NCBI GenBank assembly: GCA_026388755.1 | Contig: JAPLJE010000591.1 | Location: 1-10,854, forward strand | Direction of reading: 5' to 3' | Source of the DNA: Deltaproteobacteria bacterium | GTDB lineage: Bacteria > Desulfobacterota > Desulfobacteria > Desulfobacterales > Desulfatirhabdiaceae | Length of the DNA: 10,854 nucleotides | Part shown: positions 1 through 6,041 of the stretch, in pieces | How positions within the stretch are numbered: the stretch's first letter is position 1 | How the letters are laid out: every line of letters begins with the position of its first letter | Notes under the pieces: model-generated | Databases searched by the model: none | What the model was told of the DNA's origin: nothing | What the model saw: only the letters and a program-made list of their open reading frames with translations | Translations under genes and position numbers: made by a program

Positions 1-1422
1 CGGTACAATCCAGGTCTGGGTTGAATCGCCTGGAAGATAAGTGAACCGATGTTGTGCAATCGTCAGTTTCCGGCCTTCACGACGCGCCTCCAGCAGCGGG
101 AATCCGGGCTGCTCGATCCAGCTTTTCATAATCCGTGTCACCGGCAGTTCCGAGGCCGTTTCAAGAGCCTGCCAGAGATCATCGCTTGCGGCGCACGAAT
201 ATGCATGAGTTTTCAAATACCGCTGAAGGCCGCCTTGGAAATGATCCTCTCCGATATATCCGTGAATCTGCCGAAGAATACTGCCGCCCTTGCTGTAGAT
301 AATCGGCGCGGTGCTGGAATTGATGACGACATGCTCTCCGCCGGGAATTTCGATGGGAAAATTTTCAATCAGGGCGTCCCGTGACATGGCTACCGCAGTC
401 TGGCCATAAAGAAACTGGTCCCAGACACCCCAGTCGGGGTGATAATGACCCACGATGCCGTAACCGAAATACGTGGCAAAGCTTTCATTCAGCCACAGAT
501 ATTTCCAGTCCGAAGGGGTGACCAGATTGCCGAACCACTGGTGCACGATTTCATGCGCGATGATTTCACAGATTCTGCCCTCCCCGGATTTCGACGTAAT
601 GCCCGGATACCGCAGCAGCAGGTTCTCCCGAAACGTGATGGCCCCCCAGTTCTCCATGGCGCCGAAAGCAAAGTCCGGAACAGCAATCAGGTCCAGTTTG
701 GAAAACGGATAGGCAATATCAAAATATTTTTCGCAGTATTCCAGCGCTCTGCAGCCGAAATCCAGGCCAAAGCCCGCATAAGTTTCCATTCCCGGCAGTG
801 TCAGGACGCTGACACGTTTCTCACCGGCTTTTTGAACCCGCTTGAAATCACCCACTCCAAAAAAAACCAGGTAAGTGGACATTTTTGGCGTTGTTTCAAA
901 CACGAAGTGCTGCCGGCCGGCATGCTGAGGTTGAACCTCTTTTATGGCGGCATTGGAAACAGCGGACAGTCCTGAATCTGTGATGATGTCAATATCGAAT
1001 GTGGCCTTTTGCGACGGGTGATCCAGACACGGAAAGGCCCGCCGTGCATCACTTTCCTGAAACTGGGTGATGGCGATGAACCGGCGGCGGTCCTGATGCA
1101 CATAGCTGCTGCGGTAGAATCCGGCCATGCTGTCGTTGATCCGCCCCCGATAGGTGATGACCAGTACGAATTGCCCGCGAACGGCCTCGGGCATGCGAAT
1201 TTTCAGTTCCTCTTTTTTCAAATCCAATGACAGCGAACAAGGCGCAAGCGTATCCACCCGTCTGATTCCGCATGTCATGACATCCAAATCAATCGTATTC
1301 AGCGCGATCTCATTGACAGGGAATTCGGTCTCAAGTGTAATCTCCGCGGTCCCTTCAAACTGGAATCGCTCCAGATCCGGCTCCAGGGAAATCTTGTAGT
1401 GGATGGGACGAATATCCGACAT
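1..1422 (-). CDS. M1-family zinc aminopeptidase, N-terminal 474 residues (3' end outside window)
   Basis: This is a zinc metallopeptidase of the M1 (aminopeptidase N) family, which removes N-terminal residues from peptides. The reverse strand reads open from ATG at 1422 to the left edge, 474 codons with no stop. The substrate-anchoring GAMENWG motif is at residues 254-260. The zinc site HEIVH is at 290-294, with the third ligand Glu at 313 in WLNESF, giving the expected HExxH-x18-E spacing. Tyr376 in IIYSKGG is the likely transition-state tyrosine. Residues 1 to about 190 are the beta-rich N-terminal domain. A strong GGAGGT lies just upstream of the ATG, which fixes the start. There is no signal peptide, so it is probably cytoplasmic. 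M1 enzymes usually run 600-900 residues, so roughly the catalytic half is visible. It follows the lipoprotein gene by 30 bases and is probably cotranscribed with it. Confidence 0.95.
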   Translation of the reverse strand, partial: MSDIRPIHYKISLEPDLERFQFEGTAEITLETEFPVNEIALNTIDLDVMTCGIRRVDTLAPCSLSLDLKKEELKIRMPEAVRGQFVLVITYRGRINDSMAGFYRSSYVHQDRRRFIAITQFQESDARRAFPCLDHPSQKATFDIDIITDSGLSAVSNAAIKEVQPQHAGRQHFVFETTPKMSTYLVFFGVGDFKRVQKAGEKRVSVLTLPGMETYAGFGLDFGCRALEYCEKYFDIAYPFSKLDLIAVPDFAFGAMENWGAITFRENLLLRYPGITSKSGEGRICEIIAHEIVHQWFGNLVTPSDWKYLWLNESFATYFGYGIVGHYHPDWGVWDQFLYGQTAVAMSRDALIENFPIEIPGGEHVVINSSTAPIIYSKGGSILRQIHGYIGEDHFQGGLQRYLKTHAYSCAASDDLWQALETASELPVTRIMKSWIEQPGFPLLEARREGRKLTIAQHRFTYLPGDSTQTWIVP

Positions 1423-1452
1423 GAACACCTCCGAAATGCAAACGAACGCACA

Positions 1453-2100
1453 TCAACGCACAAAAAGGTTCCGTCTTTTTTCAATGCCGTCCAGAAGGGC
1501 GGAAACCGCATACTGCAGTGTCAGGACAGCGCCTTTTTCAGGCGTCGATTGCGCGTCCTTTCCGATCAAGGTTTCCCCGTGCCCTTTGATGGTGATACTT
1601 GAGCCGTTTTTCGCGTTAAACTCCACCAGAAGATCGATTTCAAATCCATATTTCTCGTTGCTTTCCAGGGAATCGACACGCAGGAACTTCGGTATCGCCA
1701 CATAATCGTAGGCCCGCATCTGGGCATTTTCCGGATCCTCAGGCCAAAGCATTTGCATCGCCCTTTCTTCGCTTTGCACCGGCCTTACCTCGACCTTTGC
1801 GAATTCGATCCCGAAGGCATCTCTCATTTCCAGCTCGGCATCCCGGCCGAGGCTGTGATGGATGCGGCTACCCTCATAATTGCTGACATGAACGAAACGC
1901 TCAAACTCGGACGGAATCAAGAGCAGAATTTTAACTGGAATCGGCGGTCTGCCGAACTGGGAATAATCTACGGGAGCCAGAATGCTTTCGGGTGAGTCAG
2001 GGCTTTTGTGGGAAATCCGTTGCTCCGAACCCGTGGAGGCACATCCAAATGTGAAAAGCAAAAAAAGGACAACAATGATTTTAATGGGGTTCATTTTCAT
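1453..2100 (-). CDS. predicted lipoprotein of unknown function
   Basis: This 215-residue protein starts with a short basic stretch and a hydrophobic segment ending in TFGC, so Cys20 is a plausible lipidation site although the lipobox is not ideal. It is therefore probably anchored to a membrane facing the periplasm. The mature part is mixed alpha/beta, with no motif I can assign to a family. I chose ATG at 2100 because AAAGGA sits just upstream; ATG at 2094 is an alternative. A longer reading from 2184 would place charged and aromatic residues before the signal sequence and would run through the palindromic repeat, so I reject it. It lies 30 bases upstream of the M1 aminopeptidase on the same strand, suggesting one transcript. 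I do not assign a function. Confidence 0.75.
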   Translation of the reverse strand: MKMNPIKIIVVLFLLFTFGCASTGSEQRISHKSPDSPESILAPVDYSQFGRPPIPVKILLLIPSEFERFVHVSNYEGSRIHHSLGRDAELEMRDAFGIEFAKVEVRPVQSEERAMQMLWPEDPENAQMRAYDYVAIPKFLRVDSLESNEKYGFEIDLLVEFNAKNGSSITIKGHGETLIGKDAQSTPEKGAVLTLQYAVSALLDGIEKRRNLFVR

Positions 2101-2130
2101 CTGTCCTTTTATATGTGATAACAATGTGTT

Positions 2131-2192
2131 AACCGCAAAAGCATACGGATAAACACGAATAAATCTGTTTGAGCCCGTGTTCATCCGCGGTT
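2131..2192. repeat. imperfect palindromic intergenic repeat
   Basis: The right arm CGTGTTCATCCGCGGTT (2176-2192) is the inverse of a left arm made of AACCGC (2131-2136) and GGATAAACACG (2147-2157). There is one mismatch, and a 10-base insertion splits the left arm. The element lies between the divergent lipoprotein and MauE/DoxX genes, inside the presumed leader of the lipoprotein. Its form resembles dispersed intergenic palindromes of the REP type, but only one copy is visible here, so repetition in the genome is inferred. Confidence 0.5.
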
Positions 2193-2253
2193 TATCTTCA
2201 TTACCCTTATAATAAAAAGTAATAAACCAGCATGGATGATAACTTATATGAAT

Positions 2254-2282
2254 TTGACATATTCAACAACATTTAATAAATA
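2254..2282 (+). promoter_or_regulatory. candidate sigma70-type promoter for the MauE/DoxX-rhodanese unit
   Basis: A consensus TTGACA (2254-2259) is followed after 17 bases by TAAATA (2277-2282), within an A/T-rich stretch. The -10 match is weak. It points towards the three-gene unit beginning at 2433 and would leave a leader of about 140 bases. Apart from this and the palindrome at 2131-2192, I see nothing further in the intergenic region 2101-2432. Confidence 0.35.
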
Positions 2283-2432
2283 GCATTAAAGACGGGGTTC
2301 ATTTAAAATCTCTGTGAGCTGTCATGGCCTATGATTGTTATAACCCATAACATCAGATTATCAAGACAATTCTACACATACCCTTTTTTTCAAGAAAGGG
2401 AAGATTTAATCAAAGTCCGGGGGGGTGTCGGA

Positions 2433-2906
2433 ATGTTGTTTTATCGGGGAGTGAGGTACTTGCTTGCAGCCGTATTTTTGTGGTCTGGAATCACCAAACT
2501 GCTGGATCCCGTTTCTTTCGGTGTTCTGATCGATGCGTATGGCCTGATCCCCAAACCCTGGATAATGCCGGTGGCAATCATGCTTTCATCCCTTGAAGCC
2601 ATTGCCGGTGCAGGACTTATTTTCGATATCCATGGAAGCCTTGCAATCATCACCGGCATGGTAATTCTTTTCATTGCCATACTATCCTACGGCATTCATA
2701 TGGGTTTGGATATCGACTGCGGCTGCTTTGGCCCCCAGGATTCCGAAGCCAAAGCCTTTCATGGTCTTCGCACGGCGCTTTACAGAGATTTCGTGCTGAT
2801 GGCCGGTGTCCTGTACCTGTATGCCTGGCGTTTTTACCGATCCCGGCGGACCGGTTCAGGAATGATCAACCGTTTCACCATACAAAAGGAGATGAAATTC
2901 GAATGA
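2433..2906 (+). CDS. MauE/DoxX-like redox-associated membrane protein
   Basis: This is a 157-residue integral membrane protein with about four hydrophobic helices (roughly residues 8-25, 44-64, 68-90 and 117-135). Its N-terminal pattern RYLLAAVFLWSGITKLLDP is typical of the MauE/DoxX superfamily. The loop after the third helix carries DIDCGCFG, with Cys96 and Cys98, the hallmark CxCFG of MauE-like proteins thought to act in disulfide or thiol redox chemistry at the membrane. I chose ATG at 2433 because it places the first helix at the N terminus as in relatives, with a G-rich stretch upstream that could bind the ribosome. ATG at 2331 would add 34 polar residues and is possible. The stop overlaps the rhodanese start (ATGA, 2903-2906), so the two are probably translationally coupled. 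The exact substrate is unknown. Confidence 0.8.
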   Translation: MLFYRGVRYLLAAVFLWSGITKLLDPVSFGVLIDAYGLIPKPWIMPVAIMLSSLEAIAGAGLIFDIHGSLAIITGMVILFIAILSYGIHMGLDIDCGCFGPQDSEAKAFHGLRTALYRDFVLMAGVLYLYAWRFYRSRRTGSGMINRFTIQKEMKFE

Positions 2907-3430
2907 ATAAAATATTTGGAAATTTGCTGATCGGAATCTTGATTTTGGGACTGGCCCAATTCGCCCATGCCTTTGGAAAAGACAAGTTCGAGGAAGAACT
3001 GGAAAAGGAACAGGGCGCGGTAAAGCTGGTGCGGGAAGTCCAGCGCGGCGGTTACGATGTGGTGACCACCGAGGAATTGAAGAAAATGCAGGATGAAAAA
3101 AAGGATATTCTCGTCATCGACACCATGCACTTTGAAGACAGCTACAAGAAAGAACATGTCCCCGGCGCCAAACAATTCCTGTTTCCGATTCCGGACATGC
3201 CCACCTGGGATACCAAGGAAACCGGCGGCAAAACCATCGAGGATTACAAGGCCCTGCTGGGGCTCGACACCGAAAAAACCATTGTGATTTACTGCGGTTT
3301 TGTCAAATGCACCCGCAGCCACAACGGCGCGGTCTGGGCCAAAAAACTGGGATACAAAAACGTATTTCGCTATACCGGCGGCATTTTTGCCTGGAAAGGC
3401 GCCAAGTATCCGATAGAGGGCGTGGAATAA
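2903..3430 (+). CDS. exported rhodanese-like protein
   Basis: This 175-residue protein has a Sec signal peptide (about residues 1-23, ending AHA) followed by one rhodanese domain. Rhodaneses carry sulfane sulfur on an active-site cysteine, and this one would act in the periplasm. Recognisable parts are the ILVIDT strand, the HVPGA segment (85-89), the active-site strand VIYCGFVKC (Cys131 and Cys136) followed by TRSHNGA, and the closing YTGGIFAWKGAKYP. Cys131 is the likely catalytic residue. The loop from Cys131 to Arg138 has six intervening residues instead of the common four, and a second cysteine lies inside it, so a disulfide or thiol-redox role is conceivable. It overlaps the MauE/DoxX-like gene by four bases and is followed within a few bases by the C_GCAxxG_C_C gene, indicating one operon. 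Confidence 0.9.
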   Translation: MNKIFGNLLIGILILGLAQFAHAFGKDKFEEELEKEQGAVKLVREVQRGGYDVVTTEELKKMQDEKKDILVIDTMHFEDSYKKEHVPGAKQFLFPIPDMPTWDTKETGGKTIEDYKALLGLDTEKTIVIYCGFVKCTRSHNGAVWAKKLGYKNVFRYTGGIFAWKGAKYPIEGVE

Positions 3431-3435
3431 TTCAG

Positions 3436-3930
3436 ATGGCAGAGGCCGAAGAACTGCCGAATATCATCCGTCAGCGGGCATTCAACCTGATGTCCAGCGG
3501 TCGGATGATGTGCTCCGAAGCCGTGCTTTCTGTCTTGAACCAGGGGCTTGGCGGCGGGTTGCCGCCGGATCTTGCCATGAAGGTGGCAGCCGGATTTCCG
3601 GAAGGCCTCGGCGGATCAGGATGCACCTGCGGGGCACTGACCGGGGGTGTGATATCCCTGGGTCTTTTTCTTTCTGAAAGCGCTTCAAAACCGGCTGGCC
3701 ACGGCAAAGCCATGGCCACATCCGGTCGGTTGCATCATGACTTCAAATCCCGCTTTGGTTCAACCTGTTGCCGAGTACTGCTCAAAAATGGTTTACCAGG
3801 ATCCGGACCGCATTTTAAAGACTGCTGCGATCGCGGCGGCTGGGCCGCAGAACATGCGGCCCGCATGATTCTGAGGATTCCCGCATCTCGGTCCGGCTCA
3901 AAAAAATACTTCCCCGCTTTTTGGTGCTGA
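3436..3930 (+). CDS. C_GCAxxG_C_C family protein
   Basis: This 164-residue soluble protein fits the cysteine-rich C_GCAxxG_C_C family, which is thought to be redox or metal related but has no established biochemical role. The pattern is visible in order: CSEAVL (Cys26), GFPEGLGGSGCTCGALTGG (Cys63 and Cys65, followed by GALTGG), FGSTCC (Cys111 and Cys112), then DCC (Cys130 and Cys131) with the usual C-terminal AAEHAARMIL helix. A final Cys164 is the last residue. The ATG at 3436 follows the rhodanese stop by five bases; the only SD-like bases (GAGGG) lie inside the end of the rhodanese gene, so translation may depend on coupling. An upstream ATG at 3307 in this frame lies inside the rhodanese gene and is rejected. 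About 25 residues after the conserved helix look unconserved. Confidence 0.82.
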   Translation: MAEAEELPNIIRQRAFNLMSSGRMMCSEAVLSVLNQGLGGGLPPDLAMKVAAGFPEGLGGSGCTCGALTGGVISLGLFLSESASKPAGHGKAMATSGRLHHDFKSRFGSTCCRVLLKNGLPGSGPHFKDCCDRGGWAAEHAARMILRIPASRSGSKKYFPAFWC

Positions 3931-3944
3931 TTTATCATAAATCA
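3928..3944. repeat. short A/T-rich palindrome overlapping a stop codon
   Basis: TGATTTAT-C-ATAAATCA is a perfect 8-bp inverted repeat around one base, beginning at the stop codon of the C_GCAxxG_C_C gene. As RNA it could form only a weak A/U hairpin, and no run of T follows, so it is not a convincing intrinsic terminator. A protein-binding site is possible. Confidence 0.3.
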
Positions 3945-4005
3945 CGACTATTCAGATAACCTCACAACTCTCCCGTCTCACTGGCACCCCATTATAAACT
4001 CTCTA

Positions 4006-4035
4006 TTGACAATATGACGTCATGTTTCATATTAT
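4006..4035 (+). promoter_or_regulatory. sigma70-type promoter of the tetR-efflux operon
   Basis: A consensus TTGACA (4006-4011) is separated by 18 bases from TATTAT (4030-4035). Transcription would start near 4042 and read into the TetR gene at 4190, leaving a leader of about 145 bases. Both hexamers overlap the arms of the inverted repeat at 4010-4047, so a protein bound there should block RNA polymerase. The leader itself contains ATGAC-N11-GTCAT (4118-4138) and no other gene that I can support. Confidence 0.7.
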
Positions 4036-4047
4036 GACGTCATATTG
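4010..4047. promoter_or_regulatory. likely TetR-family operator: perfect inverted repeat with two TGACGTCA cores
   Basis: CAATATGACGTCAT (4010-4023) and ATGACGTCATATTG (4034-4047) are exact reverse complements separated by 10 bases. Each arm also contains the self-complementary core ATGACGTCAT, and the two cores lie 20 bp apart, about two turns of the helix. This would place two dimers on the same face of the DNA, or allow one larger assembly. The site covers the end of the -35 element and the whole -10 element. The natural candidate ligand is the TetR/AcrR regulator encoded just downstream, by autoregulation; that pairing is inferred from position. Confidence 0.7.
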
Positions 4048-4189
4048 CTTAAATTGTAACCAAAGACATGGAAATGAAAAGCTCAAAAAGAAAATCATTC
4101 CGGATTTGATTCTTGAAATGACAATGATGCGCCGTCATTATACCCAGTGAGGATTTCCCATAACAGTACGAATCATACAAGGTTTATCG

Positions 4190-4807
4190 ATGGAACCTAA
4201 AGCGATTTCCCGGCGCGAACGACAGAAGATAACGCAACGCAACGAAATGCTCGCCGCTGCGCATGAACTGTTTTCAGAAAAAGGATACCACAACGTATCC
4301 ATGCACGAAATCGCCGCAAAATCCGAATTCGCCATTGGAACGCTGTATAAATTCTTCAGCAACAAGGAGGATCTCTACAAAGCCCTGATTCTTGAACTAT
4401 CTGACCGGTTTCTTACAGCGCTCTCGAAAGCCATCGAAGCCCCTGGAGATGAAATCGAAAAACTGCGCCGGTATGTTCAGGCAAAGGGAGAGGTGTTTCG
4501 GGATAAAGCAGCCACCATTCGTCTCTATTTTGCCGAAACACGCGGGGCCAGTTTCCACAACATGGCCGGACTGGACCAGAATATCCGAAACCGCAGGGAA
4601 GGCTTTCTAGAGCGCATTGCAGCAATCTTTGAATCGGGAATTCGCGCCGGGCGGTTTCATCAAATCGCCGAACCCTACATTCTGGCTGTCGCTCTTGACA
4701 ACCTGTGCAATGCTTTTCTGTTTCTATGGCTCGAAAATCCCGAAAAGCATTCTTATCCGGAAAATCCGGATGCGATTTTAAACATTATTTTTAAAGAGTT
4801 GATATGA
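4190..4807 (+). CDS. TetR/AcrR-family transcriptional regulator
   Basis: This 205-residue protein has the TetR N-terminal DNA-binding domain: a first helix with MLAAAHELFSEKGYHNVSM (about residues 20-38), then the helix-turn-helix HEIAAKSEFAIGTLYKFFSNKEDLY (about 39-63). The rest is an alpha-helical ligand and dimer domain without a recognisable ligand signature. Members of this family usually repress a neighbouring efflux operon and release DNA on binding a toxic or lipophilic compound. AAGG lies 7 bases before the ATG, which fits this start. It directly precedes the efflux genes on the same strand, and the promoter upstream carries a strong inverted repeat, so it probably represses itself and the pump. 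The reading frame is uninterrupted, unlike the pump genes. Confidence 0.92.
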   Translation: MEPKAISRRERQKITQRNEMLAAAHELFSEKGYHNVSMHEIAAKSEFAIGTLYKFFSNKEDLYKALILELSDRFLTALSKAIEAPGDEIEKLRRYVQAKGEVFRDKAATIRLYFAETRGASFHNMAGLDQNIRNRREGFLERIAAIFESGIRAGRFHQIAEPYILAVALDNLCNAFLFLWLENPEKHSYPENPDAILNIIFKELI

Positions 4808-4873
4808 CATTGATCATTTGAGGAAGCCATGGATTTAAAAGCTCTTGACTGTAACCATGTGGAGGAATTGTCG

Positions 4874-4940
4874 ATGCGTCTCCGTAACATCGTTTGTAAC
4901 CCACCAGCAGGGTGGGTGATTCTGTTTTTATTTCTGGCCG
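4874..4940 (+). other. detached signal-peptide remnant of the efflux adaptor
   Basis: ATG at 4874 is preceded by a strong GGAGGA and encodes MRLRNIVC..., then a hydrophobic run WVILFLFLAG. This is the kind of lipoprotein signal expected at the start of an AcrA-type adaptor, but it is in a different frame from the adaptor body that begins at about 4938. The lipobox cysteine that should follow LAG is absent. A further ATG at 4829 in the same frame has its own GAGGAAG and is an alternative initiation point. Confidence 0.65.
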
Positions 4941-4943
4941 GAA

Positions 4944-6041
4944 GTGGCCGTGATATCGGTAACGACCCAGAAAATCACGCTGACCACGGAATTGCCCGGT
5001 CGCACCTCCGCTTACCGCATTGCGGAAATCCGCCCCCAGGTCAACGGTCTCGTTTTTAAACGCCTGTTTACGGAAGGTCAGGAGGTCAAGGCCAATCAGG
5101 TGCTCTATCAAATTGATCCGGCTCCCTTTCAATCGGCTTTGGACAACGCCAAAGCAGCGCTTGGCAGATCCGAGGCCAATGTGCCCGCCATTCGGTTGCG
5201 GATGCAGCGGTTTCATGAACTTTTGGCCGACAATGCCGTCAGCCAGCAGGATTACGATGATGCATCCGCAGCCCTGAAACAGGCCGAGGCCGATGTGGCG
5301 TACTGGAAGGCGACCGTGGCCACCGCTCAAATTAATCTGGGATACACGGCGGTTAAGGCGCCAATCTCAGGACGCATCGGTATATCCAATGTCACGGACG
5401 GCGCCATCGTGACGGCGTATCAGCCCGTGGCTCTGGCCACCATCCAGCAACTGGACCCCATTTACGTGGATGTGCCCCAATCCACCACCGATCTGTTGAG
5501 CTTGAAGCGCCGCCTCAAGGACGGCCGTCTCAAGAAGAACGGGGCAGGTACGGATAAGGTCAAGCTCATCCAGGAAGACGGCGCCCCCTATTCCATGGAA
5601 GGCACCATGCAATTTAGCGACGTCACAGTGGACCCGACCACCGGATCCGTTATTCTGCGGGTTGTGTTCCCCAATCCGGAAGACATTCTTCTGCCGGGCA
5701 TGTTCGTCCAGGCGGTGATCAAGGAAGGCGTCAATGAACAGGCGATTCTTATTCCGCAGCAGGGGGTTTCCCGCGATGCCAAGGGGAATCCCTTTGCACT
5801 GATCGTGGATGCTGAAAGCAAGGCCGCTTTCCGCCCGCTCACCCTTGATCGGGCCATCGGCAACAAATGGCTGATATCCGCCGGTCTGGCTCCCGGAGAT
5901 TCGCTGATCGTCGAGGGACTGATAATGTTGCGGCCCGACACGACGGTGAAGGCTGCCCCCTTTAAAGAGTCTCAAGCCGACCATGAACCCTCGACCAGCC
6001 CGGACGCCCAGTCAAAAAAGCGCAGTAAAGGAGGCGTCTGA
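4944..6041 (+). CDS. RND efflux periplasmic adaptor (AcrA/MexA type), 5' end disrupted
   Basis: This is the membrane fusion protein that links an RND pump to its outer-membrane channel. The body aligns well with AcrA/MexA from the first residues: TTELPGRTSAYRIAEIRPQV, the lipoyl half-motif with LYQIDPAPF, an alpha-helical hairpin (about residues 60-130), then APISGRIGISNVTDGAIV, the beta barrel with QQLDPIYVDV and FSDVTVDPTTGSVILR, and LLPGMFVQAVI. The tail is polar. In this frame only GTG at 4944 offers a start, and it lacks a signal peptide. Codons just before it (PE at 4938-4943) already match the family's PEVAV, while the true signal peptide lies upstream in another frame. As it stands the product would remain in the cytoplasm, so the gene is probably non-functional unless the sequence is wrong. 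The stop overlaps the permease ATG by one base (TGATG). Confidence 0.85.
   Translation: MAVISVTTQKITLTTELPGRTSAYRIAEIRPQVNGLVFKRLFTEGQEVKANQVLYQIDPAPFQSALDNAKAALGRSEANVPAIRLRMQRFHELLADNAVSQQDYDDASAALKQAEADVAYWKATVATAQINLGYTAVKAPISGRIGISNVTDGAIVTAYQPVALATIQQLDPIYVDVPQSTTDLLSLKRRLKDGRLKKNGAGTDKVKLIQEDGAPYSMEGTMQFSDVTVDPTTGSVILRVVFPNPEDILLPGMFVQAVIKEGVNEQAILIPQQGVSRDAKGNPFALIVDAESKAAFRPLTLDRAIGNKWLISAGLAPGDSLIVEGLIMLRPDTTVKAAPFKESQADHEPSTSPDAQSKKRSKGGV

Noticed and set aside
439..975. Plus-strand open frame of 178 codons inside the aminopeptidase
   Set aside because: It is antisense to an uninterrupted M1 peptidase frame with all catalytic motifs, and its product has no recognisable domain or ribosome site.
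2181..2192. Palindromic repeats as a CRISPR array or transposon end
   Set aside because: Only one pair of arms is present, with no regular spacers, no transposase and no flanking target duplication.
2834..3322. Minus-strand open frame of 162 codons across the rhodanese
   Set aside because: It is the mirror of the rhodanese coding strand; the plus-strand frame has a signal peptide and rhodanese motifs.
3928..3930. TGA at the end of the C_GCAxxG_C_C gene as a possible selenocysteine codon
   Set aside because: Selenoprotein members exist in this family, but the conserved C-terminal helix already ended about 20 residues earlier and the sequence after TGA does not resemble the family.
4068..4109. 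Tiny frame of 13 codons (MEMKSSKRKSF...) in the regulator leader
   Set aside because: It has no ribosome-binding sequence and no sign of a leader-peptide arrangement such as a codon run or attenuator.
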